A stretch of DNA of 13,064 bases from Ignavibacteriaceae bacterium (GTDB lineage: Bacteria; Bacteroidota; Ignavibacteria; Ignavibacteriales; Ignavibacteriaceae). A model generated the notes under the pieces. The model had not been told where the DNA came from, did not search any database, and worked only from the letters and a program-made list of their open reading frames with translations. The stretch is from contig JARLHB010000186.1 in assembly GCA_031292465.1 (NCBI GenBank), positions 1 to 13,064 on the forward strand. Direction: 5' to 3'. Of the stretch, positions 6,398 through 13,064 are shown piece by piece (position 1 is the stretch's first letter; each line of letters begins with the position of its first letter). Made by a program: the position numbers and the translations under genes.

Positions 6398-8389
6398 ATG
6401 AGAATAATGTTTGTTCTTTTAACAGCGGCAATTTTATCGTTCGCATTGTTGTCATGTTCGTCAGTTACAAACTTAGATTTGAACAAAATTAAAAGCGAAT
6501 TGAATTTAAAGGAGTTTCCAGGACAGAAAGATTATCCTGAAGCCGATGCCCTGGTTCTTAAAGAAGAGCATAATATTAATATTGCAATAGAAGGCAATAA
6601 AGATACTTTATCTACAGAAAAATTTTATAAAGTTGTAAAGCTATTTAAAAATATAGATCATTTTGCCGATGTTGAAGTGTCTGTAGAGGGCGGAGATGAA
6701 ATATACGACCTGCATGCAAGGACAATTCAACCTGATAGTACAATAACAGAGCTTAAAGAAGAAGATTTTCATACTATTAATGGCGGCGGAGATAATGTCA
6801 TGTTCTATACAGATGAGAAGGATGTTAAATTTACTCTTCCTGCTCTTGAAAAAGACTGTATAATAGAGTACGGATATACGATCAAAGAAAAAAATCCTTA
6901 TATGGATGATTTGTGGGATATACAGGATGATAATCCAAAACTTCAGAGCATTTATAAAATAACATTTCCTAAAGTGTTTTTAAAAAATGGAAACCCGCCT
7001 TCTCCCGCAGATGGGCTGAGATACTGTGCTTATAATTGCAGCCTGGACAAACCGGCAGCGCAGAGCAGTAACGGCAGCGGAAAAGATACGGCAGGAACCA
7101 TTTCATATACCTGGGTTCAAAAAAACATTCCTGCTTTTGAGCCTGAATCAAAGATGCCGCCATATTCGCAATATCTTAGATATGCGGAATTCTCTCCCCG
7201 GAACTGGAATACATGGAATGATTTCTCTAAATGGTATTATTTCAAATATTATAAACCCAGACTGAATATTACAGACCTTGTGAAACAAAAAGCTTTGGAG
7301 ATTACCAGCGGCTGCAAAGACGAAACCGAAAAAATTAGAAGCCTGTATAATTTTGTCCAGACTTTCCGTTATATAGCTATTAAGTTAGGAAAAGCAGGCA
7401 TTACACCTGCCGAGCCTGAAACAGTGCTTGAACACAAATATGGAGATTGTAAAGATAAAGCAACTCTTCTTGTCGCGTTGTTGAAGAGTGTAGGGATAAA
7501 TGCAAAACCTGTATTAGTGCTTACGGCAGACGATGGAAGGATAAATGAAAACTTTCCAAGCATGAAATTTAATCATGTAATTGCAAAAGCAATAACAAAA
7601 GACGGTAAAGATTATTGGATGGATGCTACAGTAGATCATTGCAGGCTTGGCTGCCTGCCGTATGAATGCGAGAATATTAAGGTGCTTGTGCTTAATGATG
7701 ACGGCACAAGCCAGATTGAAAAAACTCCGAAAAGCAATTTTGATGAGAATGTTGAAAACATTAAGATGAAAATCGATCTTACCAACAGGGATTCAACAAA
7801 CTTTGACATTGCTATGACGGTTAAGGGTCAGGAAAATTTAGAATACAGGTCATTATTCAGCGAAAAAACTTCTGAAGAAATACTTAAGTATTGCAAGATG
7901 ATGGTTTCTGATAATTATTTAAATGCTAAGGTTACGAATTATGACATTAGCGATCCCGATTCTGTTGACAGTGATTTTGTGCTGCATTTCCAGTTAAAAG
8001 TTCCGAACATAATTGAAAATCAGGGCGATTATTCATTCTTAAATATTGATCCTTTTCAATTTGCTGAAAACCTGAACTGGCTGGGAAAAGAGGAGAGAAA
8101 ATACGACATCGAATTTAGTTATCCTCATATGATAAATAAATCGATTGAAGTAATTCTTCCCGAAAACAAATACAAAATAACAAACCTGCCGGCAGATCTG
8201 GATTTAAATGAAAAAGGCCTTGGTTATTTTAAGAAATATCAGGCTAAAAACGATAATATGATTACTACGGTGGAACAATTTTCTGTCAGGGAGAAAAATA
8301 TAGCTGCAGATTCCTATAAGGACGTAAGAAACTTTTTTAACGGGGTTAGGTCCAAGTCTAACGAAAAAATAGTTCTTACTAAGAAGTAG
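6398..8389 (+). CDS. DUF3857/transglutaminase-like lipoprotein, tandem copy 2
   Basis: A 663-residue paralogue of copies 1 and 3. The start at ATG 6398 is preferred over the in-frame TTG at 6374: GGGA lies seven bases upstream, and the protein then opens with MRIMFVLL, a hydrophobic core and the lipobox LLSC with C20, the same position as in its neighbours. The DUF3857-like region contains FPGQKDYPEADALVL and ends around NIPAFEPESKMPP. The transglutaminase-like core keeps C351 (KYGDCKDK), H393 (FNHVIAKA) and D409. The aspartate motif is YWMDAT instead of WIDPA, a local change next to a catalytic residue. A Ser/Gly-rich stretch near residues 218-232 is a variable linker between domains. The protein should be anchored in the envelope by lipid. 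It is probably translated from the same mRNA as copy 1, and its leader resembles that of copy 1. The substrate is unknown. Confidence 0.87.
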   Translation: MRIMFVLLTAAILSFALLSCSSVTNLDLNKIKSELNLKEFPGQKDYPEADALVLKEEHNINIAIEGNKDTLSTEKFYKVVKLFKNIDHFADVEVSVEGGDEIYDLHARTIQPDSTITELKEEDFHTINGGGDNVMFYTDEKDVKFTLPALEKDCIIEYGYTIKEKNPYMDDLWDIQDDNPKLQSIYKITFPKVFLKNGNPPSPADGLRYCAYNCSLDKPAAQSSNGSGKDTAGTISYTWVQKNIPAFEPESKMPPYSQYLRYAEFSPRNWNTWNDFSKWYYFKYYKPRLNITDLVKQKALEITSGCKDETEKIRSLYNFVQTFRYIAIKLGKAGITPAEPETVLEHKYGDCKDKATLLVALLKSVGINAKPVLVLTADDGRINENFPSMKFNHVIAKAITKDGKDYWMDATVDHCRLGCLPYECENIKVLVLNDDGTSQIEKTPKSNFDENVENIKMKIDLTNRDSTNFDIAMTVKGQENLEYRSLFSEKTSEEILKYCKMMVSDNYLNAKVTNYDISDPDSVDSDFVLHFQLKVPNIIENQGDYSFLNIDPFQFAENLNWLGKEERKYDIEFSYPHMINKSIEVILPENKYKITNLPADLDLNEKGLGYFKKYQAKNDNMITTVEQFSVREKNIAADSYKDVRNFFNGVRSKSNEKIVLTKK

Positions 8390-8558
8390 ATAAGGGTTCT
8401 CTGGATTTAATATCAGCTAAATAAAATAATAAAAAAATGGGTCGGATAATGGTATCCGAAATAAGAGGGGAAATATTATAACAATAATATTTCCTGTCCG
8501 CGTTTCAAAATAAATTAATTCATCTTATACAAATAAGATAGCTTATTGGAGAATTGCT
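8390..8558 (+). promoter_or_regulatory. Structured leader upstream of copy 3 with three perfect hairpins
   Basis: This 169-base gap contains no gene but three perfect inverted repeats, each with a 4-base loop: TCGGATA/TATCCGA (8442-8459), the 11-bp stem GGAAATATTAT/ATAATATTTCC (8469-8494), and ATCTTAT/ATAAGAT (8522-8539). AATAAG at 8532-8537 can instead pair with CTTATT at 8542-8547, directly next to the ribosome site GGAGA at 8548-8552. None is followed by a U-tract on the plus strand, so they are not standard terminators. They may be an RNA leader, processing or stability elements, or operators. No convincing promoter hexamers were found. Confidence 0.5.
8548..8552 (+). promoter_or_regulatory. 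Ribosome binding site of copy 3
   Basis: GGAGA six bases before ATG 8559. It is adjacent to the 3' arm of one of two competing hairpins, so its accessibility may depend on which forms. Confidence 0.65.
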
Positions 8559-10535
8559 ATGAAAAAATTTGGTGCATTTTTATCTGTGGCTATTATTTCC
8601 TTCGTGTTTTGTTCTTGCGCAGGCAGCCCGTTTATGGATTTGGGCAGCCTTAAAGACGAACTGACGGTAAAAGAGTTTCCGGGACAAAGTGATTATCCCG
8701 ATGATGACGGCGTAGTGCTTTATGACTCTCATCATGAGGATATAAGAATAGATGATGATTATAACTTTGAAACCATAGTGAGGATCCGAAGACTGACAAA
8801 AGTTTTTAAGAATGTTGATAAATATTCGGAGAAGGTATTTGTTTTATCCAGTAGTGATAAATTACTTACTTTAAACGCAAGGATAATAAATCCCGATGGC
8901 AAAATTATTGAGCTAAAGCCTTCGGATTTTCATACTGTAAATGGCAGCGAAGATGATTACACACAAACTGTTAAGTTTACTTATCCTTCAGTAGAGAAGA
9001 ACAGCATTCTTGAATATGACTGTAGGATATATGAAAAAATTCCGCTAATAACCGACGTATGGGACATACAGGGCAGCCTTCCTAAAATGCTGAGCACATA
9101 CAAAATAACGGCTCCGTATTTATTGTTGATGAAACCTGTTAACGGAGGGGCGGGCTGGAATTGGAAATACAAAGATTACAACTGCAGGGTTCCGGCGCCT
9201 AAGGTTAAAAATAGCTCCGATGAAGAGAGTATTATGGATAAAGAGATTACATTCACATGGGAACAAAGGGATATCCCGGCATTCACGCCTGATCCTGAAA
9301 TGCCGCCGCATAAAAATTATATTAAGTACTTAAAGTTTGCACCGTCTAAATGGAAAACGTGGGCTGATGTATCAGACTTCTTTTATAAAGATTTTTTTAA
9401 ACCCAGCCTTGTGGTAAGTAAAGAAGTAACAGCCAAAGCGGCGGAAATTACGAAGAACTATAATGATGAAGTTGATAAAATTAAAAATGTGTATGATTTT
9501 GTACAGACATTGCGTTATGTGGATGTTGACCTTGGGGACGCAAGCCTTACGCCGGAAAAACCCGATGTGGTGCTTAAGCGTAAATACGGCGACTGCAAGG
9601 ATAAATCAGTGCTGCTTATTGCAATGCTAAAAAGCCTGGGCATTCAATCAAAACCGGTTTTGGTTTTAACCCACGATGAAGGTGTTTTAGATAATAATTT
9701 TGCATGCTGGAACTTCAACCATATGATAGTAAAAGCTGAAACAAAGGATGGGAAAATATTCTGGATAGACCCCGCTACAAAATATTGCAAACTGGGTTTT
9801 CTTCCATATCAATGTGAAAACTTAAATGCTCTGGTTCTTAATGATGACGGCACTTCTGAGATTGAATACACGCCTAAAAATTCTTCTGCCGATAACCTTG
9901 AGAATTTATATATGAAACTGGATTTATCAAAGCCTGATTCAATAAACATTAACGTTGCTGTAAAATTTAAAGGCGAACTCAATTTAAAATATAAGAACCG
10001 GCTGAGTGAAAATACGCACAGTGAAATAATGAAATTTTGCAAGTCTATGATTTCAGAATACTTTTTAAATGCTGAAGTTACAGATTATACAATAAGAAAT
10101 ATCGATTCAACAGACGCAGATCTGAAACTTGAATTCAATGCAAAATCTCCAAATACTATGTTGAAACAGGGCAACCCTACGTTTCTGTCTGTTGATCAGT
10201 TTAAGCTGCCGGTTGACCTGGAATGGCTCGGCAGGGAAAAAAGGACATATGATATAGAATTCGGTTATCCCTATACAGTTTTTAAGACTATAGAGATACT
10301 TTTACCAGAGAATAAATATATCGTAAAAGATTTGCCTGCAAATACATCATATGCGGGGCAGGCGCTTTCTTATTTAAGAACTTTTTACAATTATGGTAAC
10401 GAAAAGATAGTTGGCACTGAAAAATTTTCAGTAAATCAGAAAGATATAAAAGTTGAATATTACACTAAGATAAAAGAGTTTTTTGATAATATTAAAGCAA
10501 AGAGCGATGAGAAGATCATTTTAACAAACAAATAA
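8559..10535 (+). CDS. DUF3857/transglutaminase-like lipoprotein, tandem copy 3
   Basis: A 658-residue paralogue of the two preceding genes. It starts with MKKFGAFLSV and a short hydrophobic core ending in FCSC, with C20 as the expected lipidated residue (C18 is also present). The DUF3857-like part includes KEFPGQSDYPDDDGVVLY and ends around DIPAFTPDPEMPP. The transglutaminase-like core has C346 in KYGDCKDK, H388 in FNHMIVKA and D404 in FWIDPA, so it should be catalytically competent if the family is enzymatic. The C-terminal 200 residues match those of the other copies in layout, for example the LEWLGREKRTYDIEFGYPY segment. The ATG is supported by GGAGA at six bases. The 169-base structured gap before it suggests regulation separate from copies 1 and 2. 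The gene end faces the end of mfd, with 77 bases between. Its role in the envelope is not known. Confidence 0.87.
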   Translation: MKKFGAFLSVAIISFVFCSCAGSPFMDLGSLKDELTVKEFPGQSDYPDDDGVVLYDSHHEDIRIDDDYNFETIVRIRRLTKVFKNVDKYSEKVFVLSSSDKLLTLNARIINPDGKIIELKPSDFHTVNGSEDDYTQTVKFTYPSVEKNSILEYDCRIYEKIPLITDVWDIQGSLPKMLSTYKITAPYLLLMKPVNGGAGWNWKYKDYNCRVPAPKVKNSSDEESIMDKEITFTWEQRDIPAFTPDPEMPPHKNYIKYLKFAPSKWKTWADVSDFFYKDFFKPSLVVSKEVTAKAAEITKNYNDEVDKIKNVYDFVQTLRYVDVDLGDASLTPEKPDVVLKRKYGDCKDKSVLLIAMLKSLGIQSKPVLVLTHDEGVLDNNFACWNFNHMIVKAETKDGKIFWIDPATKYCKLGFLPYQCENLNALVLNDDGTSEIEYTPKNSSADNLENLYMKLDLSKPDSININVAVKFKGELNLKYKNRLSENTHSEIMKFCKSMISEYFLNAEVTDYTIRNIDSTDADLKLEFNAKSPNTMLKQGNPTFLSVDQFKLPVDLEWLGREKRTYDIEFGYPYTVFKTIEILLPENKYIVKDLPANTSYAGQALSYLRTFYNYGNEKIVGTEKFSVNQKDIKVEYYTKIKEFFDNIKAKSDEKIILTNK

Positions 10536-10612
10536 GAACTAAATAATATTCGTATTGCATTTGTTGTAATTCAATTAGTTGGCTTTGGGTGGCGCTATTT
10601 ACACAAAGAAGT
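10536..10612. other. Convergent spacer between copy 3 and mfd
   Basis: Two genes end here facing each other. The only fold seen is CTTTGGGT (10583-10590) with ACACAAAG (10601-10608), one mismatch and a 10-base loop. It has no T-run on either strand, so no intrinsic terminator is supported. Confidence 0.4.
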
Positions 10613-13064
10613 CTAAATATCCGTAGGGCTCTTTATCTCATTGCCAAACAGATTCATAACGCGCTGTGAAAAGCTTATAAGAAATTTTAACAGGTTTTCG
10701 GGTGAGTCGAATTTGTTCTGAATTACCAGCCTCATACTGTCTTTATGCTGTTCAAATTTTACAGAGTGCTGGTATTCATTCATAATAAATTTCATCAAAT
10801 CAAGGAACTTTTCTTTGTAATAATCTTCTTTCTGGCTTCTGGGCAAAATAATAAGCGTTTGTTTCTTTTGAATAATTACTTTTTCAAATAAAGCATGGGA
10901 AGCATAAAGTTTTAGCAAGGCTACAGCAATTAGGCGCTGTACCAAAACCGGCAGCGCCCCGAACCGGTCGGTCATCTCCTCTTTCAGTTCTTCAAGTTCG
11001 GTTATGTTTTTTATTGAGTAAAGAGCAGTATAAAAATTAAGCCTGTCCATTTGTTCGGGCATATAAACCGGGGGAATGCCTATTTCAAAGTATGTATCTA
11101 TCGTCGGTTCTGTTCTTTCTTCCGGTTTCGGCAGGTCTTTAAATACTTCTTTAAACTCTTCATATTTTAATTCTTCAACAGCCTCATTAATAAGCTTTAC
11201 ATAAAGATCAAAGCCGACTTCATTTATAAATCCGGATTGCTCGGTGCCAAGTAAATTACCGGCTCCTCTTATTTCCAGGTCGCGCATTGATAAATTAAAT
11301 CCCGAACCTACATCGGTAAATTCCTCAATAGCCTGAAGCCTGCGGAGGGCCTTCTTGCTTATCCCGCTGAGCGAAGGGACTATAAAATAAGCGTGCGCCT
11401 GCCTGTTTGACCGTCCTACCCTTCCGCGTAACTGGTGAAGCTCTGCAAGGCCGAACCGGTCCGCGCGGTTTATAATGATTGTGTTTACATTGGGAATATC
11501 CATTCCCGATTCAATGATTTTTGTAGAAATAAGAATATCGTATTTACGGTTAAGAAAACCATGAATAACAGCTTCAAGCTGTGAAGGCTTCATCTGGCCG
11601 TGAGCAATTGCTATTCTGACATCCGGAAGATTTCTTTGGATGTATCCCGCAAGTTTATCAATTGACTGCACCCTGTCATGAACTATGTAAACCTGGCCAT
11701 TCCGCCTTAACTCATTTAGAATCCATTCTTTGATTTTAAAAATATCAAACACTGCTACCTGGGTGGTTATTGACTGCCTGTTAGGCGGCGGGGTTGATAT
11801 TATTGATAAATCTCTTGCTCCTAATAACGAAAGATTTAAAGTACGGGGAATGGGTGTTGCGGTTAAAGTTAAAGTATCCACATTTAATTTTATAGAGCGC
11901 AGCTTTTCTTTAGCCATAACGCCAAAACGATGCTCTTCATCAATTATAAGCAGGCCAAGGTCTTTAAATTTAACATCCTTAGATAATATTCTATGGGTTC
12001 CTATAATAATGTCTACCCTGCCAAGATTTAGTTCGCTTATAATTTCTGCTTGCTGCTTTTTTGTCTGGAATCTTGAAAGAGCCGCAACCCGCACCGGGAA
12101 CTGCACAAGCCTGTCTGAAAATGTATTAAAATGCTGTTCTGCCAATATTGTTGTTGGTACAAGAACGGCTGTCTGCTTCCCTTCCTGTGTTGCTTTAAAA
12201 GCGGCCCTTACGGCTATCTCTGTTTTGCCGAAGCCTACATCACCGCAGACTAACCGGTCCATAGGATTTATTGCTTCCATATCCAATTTTACTTCTTCAG
12301 TAACCTTGGACTGGTCGGGAGTATCTTCATAAAAGAATGAAGCTTCCAATTCTTTCTGCCAAACGGTATCGGGATTAAACCTGTATCCTATAGTAGCTTT
12401 ACGTTTGGCATATAGTTCAATAAGGTCTCTTGCAGCCTCTTTAATTTTCTTTTTAGTCTTCTGCTTTGTATTTACCCAGTCCGCTGTGCCGAGAGTAGAT
12501 AAAGTGGGAGTGAGGTTTTCATTTGAAGAATATTTTTTTACTAATGTAAGGTAATTCAGGTTTACATAAACAACGCTTCCGGCGTTAAAAATAATCTTCA
12601 TTGATTCCTGGTCAACATCGCCGATTTTAATATTTTCAAGTCCTGCATATTTACCTATACCGTAATCTTCATGTACTACATAGTCTCCCCTTTTTATTGA
12701 AGCAAAGGTTTTAGCCTTGGATTTTTTGTACTTTTTGTTTGTTGATATTTTTGTCCGGTATGGCTTATTAAAAATTTGATAATCTGTAAGAAGAAGAACT
12801 TTCTCGTTTCTGTCGATGAATCCTTTTTTAATGGCAAATGTTTCAATTTTAATTTTGCCTGAGTCAATAAGCTGTGAAAGTTCTAATTTATTTATTGAAG
12901 CGCCGACTTGCCTTAAGGGTGTAGATTCTCCAAGATCTAAAATCAGGTCCTTTAATCTTGAAGATTGAAGCTCGTTTTCTGCAGTGACTATAATATTAAA
13001 ATTCTGTTCGGTATAGTTTTTCAGAATTGAAAGAAACATGCTGTAATTAGAATTTATAGTCGGG
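10613..13064 (-). CDS. mfd: Transcription-repair coupling factor Mfd (N-terminus outside window)
   Basis: The C-terminal roughly 816 residues of Mfd, which releases RNA polymerase stalled at DNA lesions and recruits the UvrA/UvrB excision machinery. The frame stays open upstream of the ATG at 13039 to the window edge, and full Mfd has about 1100 residues, so that ATG is internal and the UvrB-like module is missing only because of the window. Counting from it, the CarD-like RNA-polymerase-interacting domain is near 113-170 (RGDYVVHEDYGIGKYAGL). The translocase has Walker A GDVGFGKTE at 266-274, DEEH at 367-370, TATPIPRTL at 393-401, SGMDIPN near 511-517 and the QLRGRVGRS box at 536-544. The RGAGNLLGTEQSG region near 591-603 belongs to the conserved translocase end, and the C-terminal TRCF domain spans about 640-790. 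All helicase motifs are intact. Gene identity is certain. Confidence 0.97.
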   Translation of the reverse strand, partial: PTINSNYSMFLSILKNYTEQNFNIIVTAENELQSSRLKDLILDLGESTPLRQVGASINKLELSQLIDSGKIKIETFAIKKGFIDRNEKVLLLTDYQIFNKPYRTKISTNKKYKKSKAKTFASIKRGDYVVHEDYGIGKYAGLENIKIGDVDQESMKIIFNAGSVVYVNLNYLTLVKKYSSNENLTPTLSTLGTADWVNTKQKTKKKIKEAARDLIELYAKRKATIGYRFNPDTVWQKELEASFFYEDTPDQSKVTEEVKLDMEAINPMDRLVCGDVGFGKTEIAVRAAFKATQEGKQTAVLVPTTILAEQHFNTFSDRLVQFPVRVAALSRFQTKKQQAEIISELNLGRVDIIIGTHRILSKDVKFKDLGLLIIDEEHRFGVMAKEKLRSIKLNVDTLTLTATPIPRTLNLSLLGARDLSIISTPPPNRQSITTQVAVFDIFKIKEWILNELRRNGQVYIVHDRVQSIDKLAGYIQRNLPDVRIAIAHGQMKPSQLEAVIHGFLNRKYDILISTKIIESGMDIPNVNTIIINRADRFGLAELHQLRGRVGRSNRQAHAYFIVPSLSGISKKALRRLQAIEEFTDVGSGFNLSMRDLEIRGAGNLLGTEQSGFINEVGFDLYVKLINEAVEELKYEEFKEVFKDLPKPEERTEPTIDTYFEIGIPPVYMPEQMDRLNFYTALYSIKNITELEELKEEMTDRFGALPVLVQRLIAVALLKLYASHALFEKVIIQKKQTLIILPRSQKEDYYKEKFLDLMKFIMNEYQHSVKFEQHKDSMRLVIQNKFDSPENLLKFLISFSQRVMNLFGNEIKSPTDI

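Noticed and set aside
8503..8531. TTTCAA and TATACA spaced 17 bases as a promoter for copy 3
   Set aside because: Only three and four of six consensus matches in AT-rich DNA; too weak to report as a feature.
10583..10608. Imperfect hairpin between copy 3 and mfd as a shared terminator
   Set aside because: One mismatch, a 10-base loop and no T-run on either strand.
11730..12332. A 200-codon open frame on the plus strand opposite mfd
   Set aside because: It lies wholly antisense to conserved Mfd helicase motifs, has no family features, and is explained by the codon pattern of the real gene.

Overview
The window is an AT-rich bacterial chromosomal segment with ordinary gene density. No mobile element, CRISPR array, tRNA or rRNA is visible. 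Three features suggest a member of the Fibrobacteres-Chlorobi-Bacteroidetes group, for example an ignavibacterium-like lineage: DUF3857/transglutaminase lipoproteins (a family common in Bacteroidota and relatives), the form of the Mfd translocase module, and several starts without a Shine-Dalgarno sequence. This placement is inference; no phylogeny was run.

Layout, left to right. (1) 1-237: the 3' end of a Mut7-C RNase-domain gene, cut by the window edge. (2) 238-532: a spacer with GC-rich inverted elements, then an HDOD signalling gene (533-1399), a dCMP deaminase (1510-2007) and, 27 bases on, an EamA/DMT transporter starting at TTG (2035-2919). (3) On the minus strand, a compact redox/sulfur operon transcribed right to left: membrane-anchored rhodanese (4161-3778), DUF302 protein (3743-3360), thioredoxin (3318-2956). 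It ends at an intrinsic terminator whose stem-loop lies inside the last codons of the convergent EamA gene. (4) 4368-10535: three tandem paralogues of about 660 residues. Each is a lipoprotein with a DUF3857-like N-terminal region, a transglutaminase-like core with an intact Cys-His-Asp triad, and a C-terminal beta-rich region. Copies 1 and 2 are 35 bases apart. Copy 3 follows a 169-base leader holding three perfect hairpins. (5) 10613-window end, minus strand: the C-terminal 800-odd residues of the transcription-repair coupling factor Mfd, whose N-terminus lies beyond the right edge.

How the genes fit together. The deaminase feeds dUMP/dTMP synthesis; the HDOD protein and the transporter next to it have no evident shared pathway. 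The rhodanese-DUF302-thioredoxin set looks like one unit for thiol or sulfane-sulfur handling. The three transglutaminase-like lipoproteins are the most distinctive content. They look like a locally duplicated envelope protein family in which the catalytic residues and a set of extra cysteines are kept in every copy while the linkers diverged. Their substrate cannot be read from the sequence.
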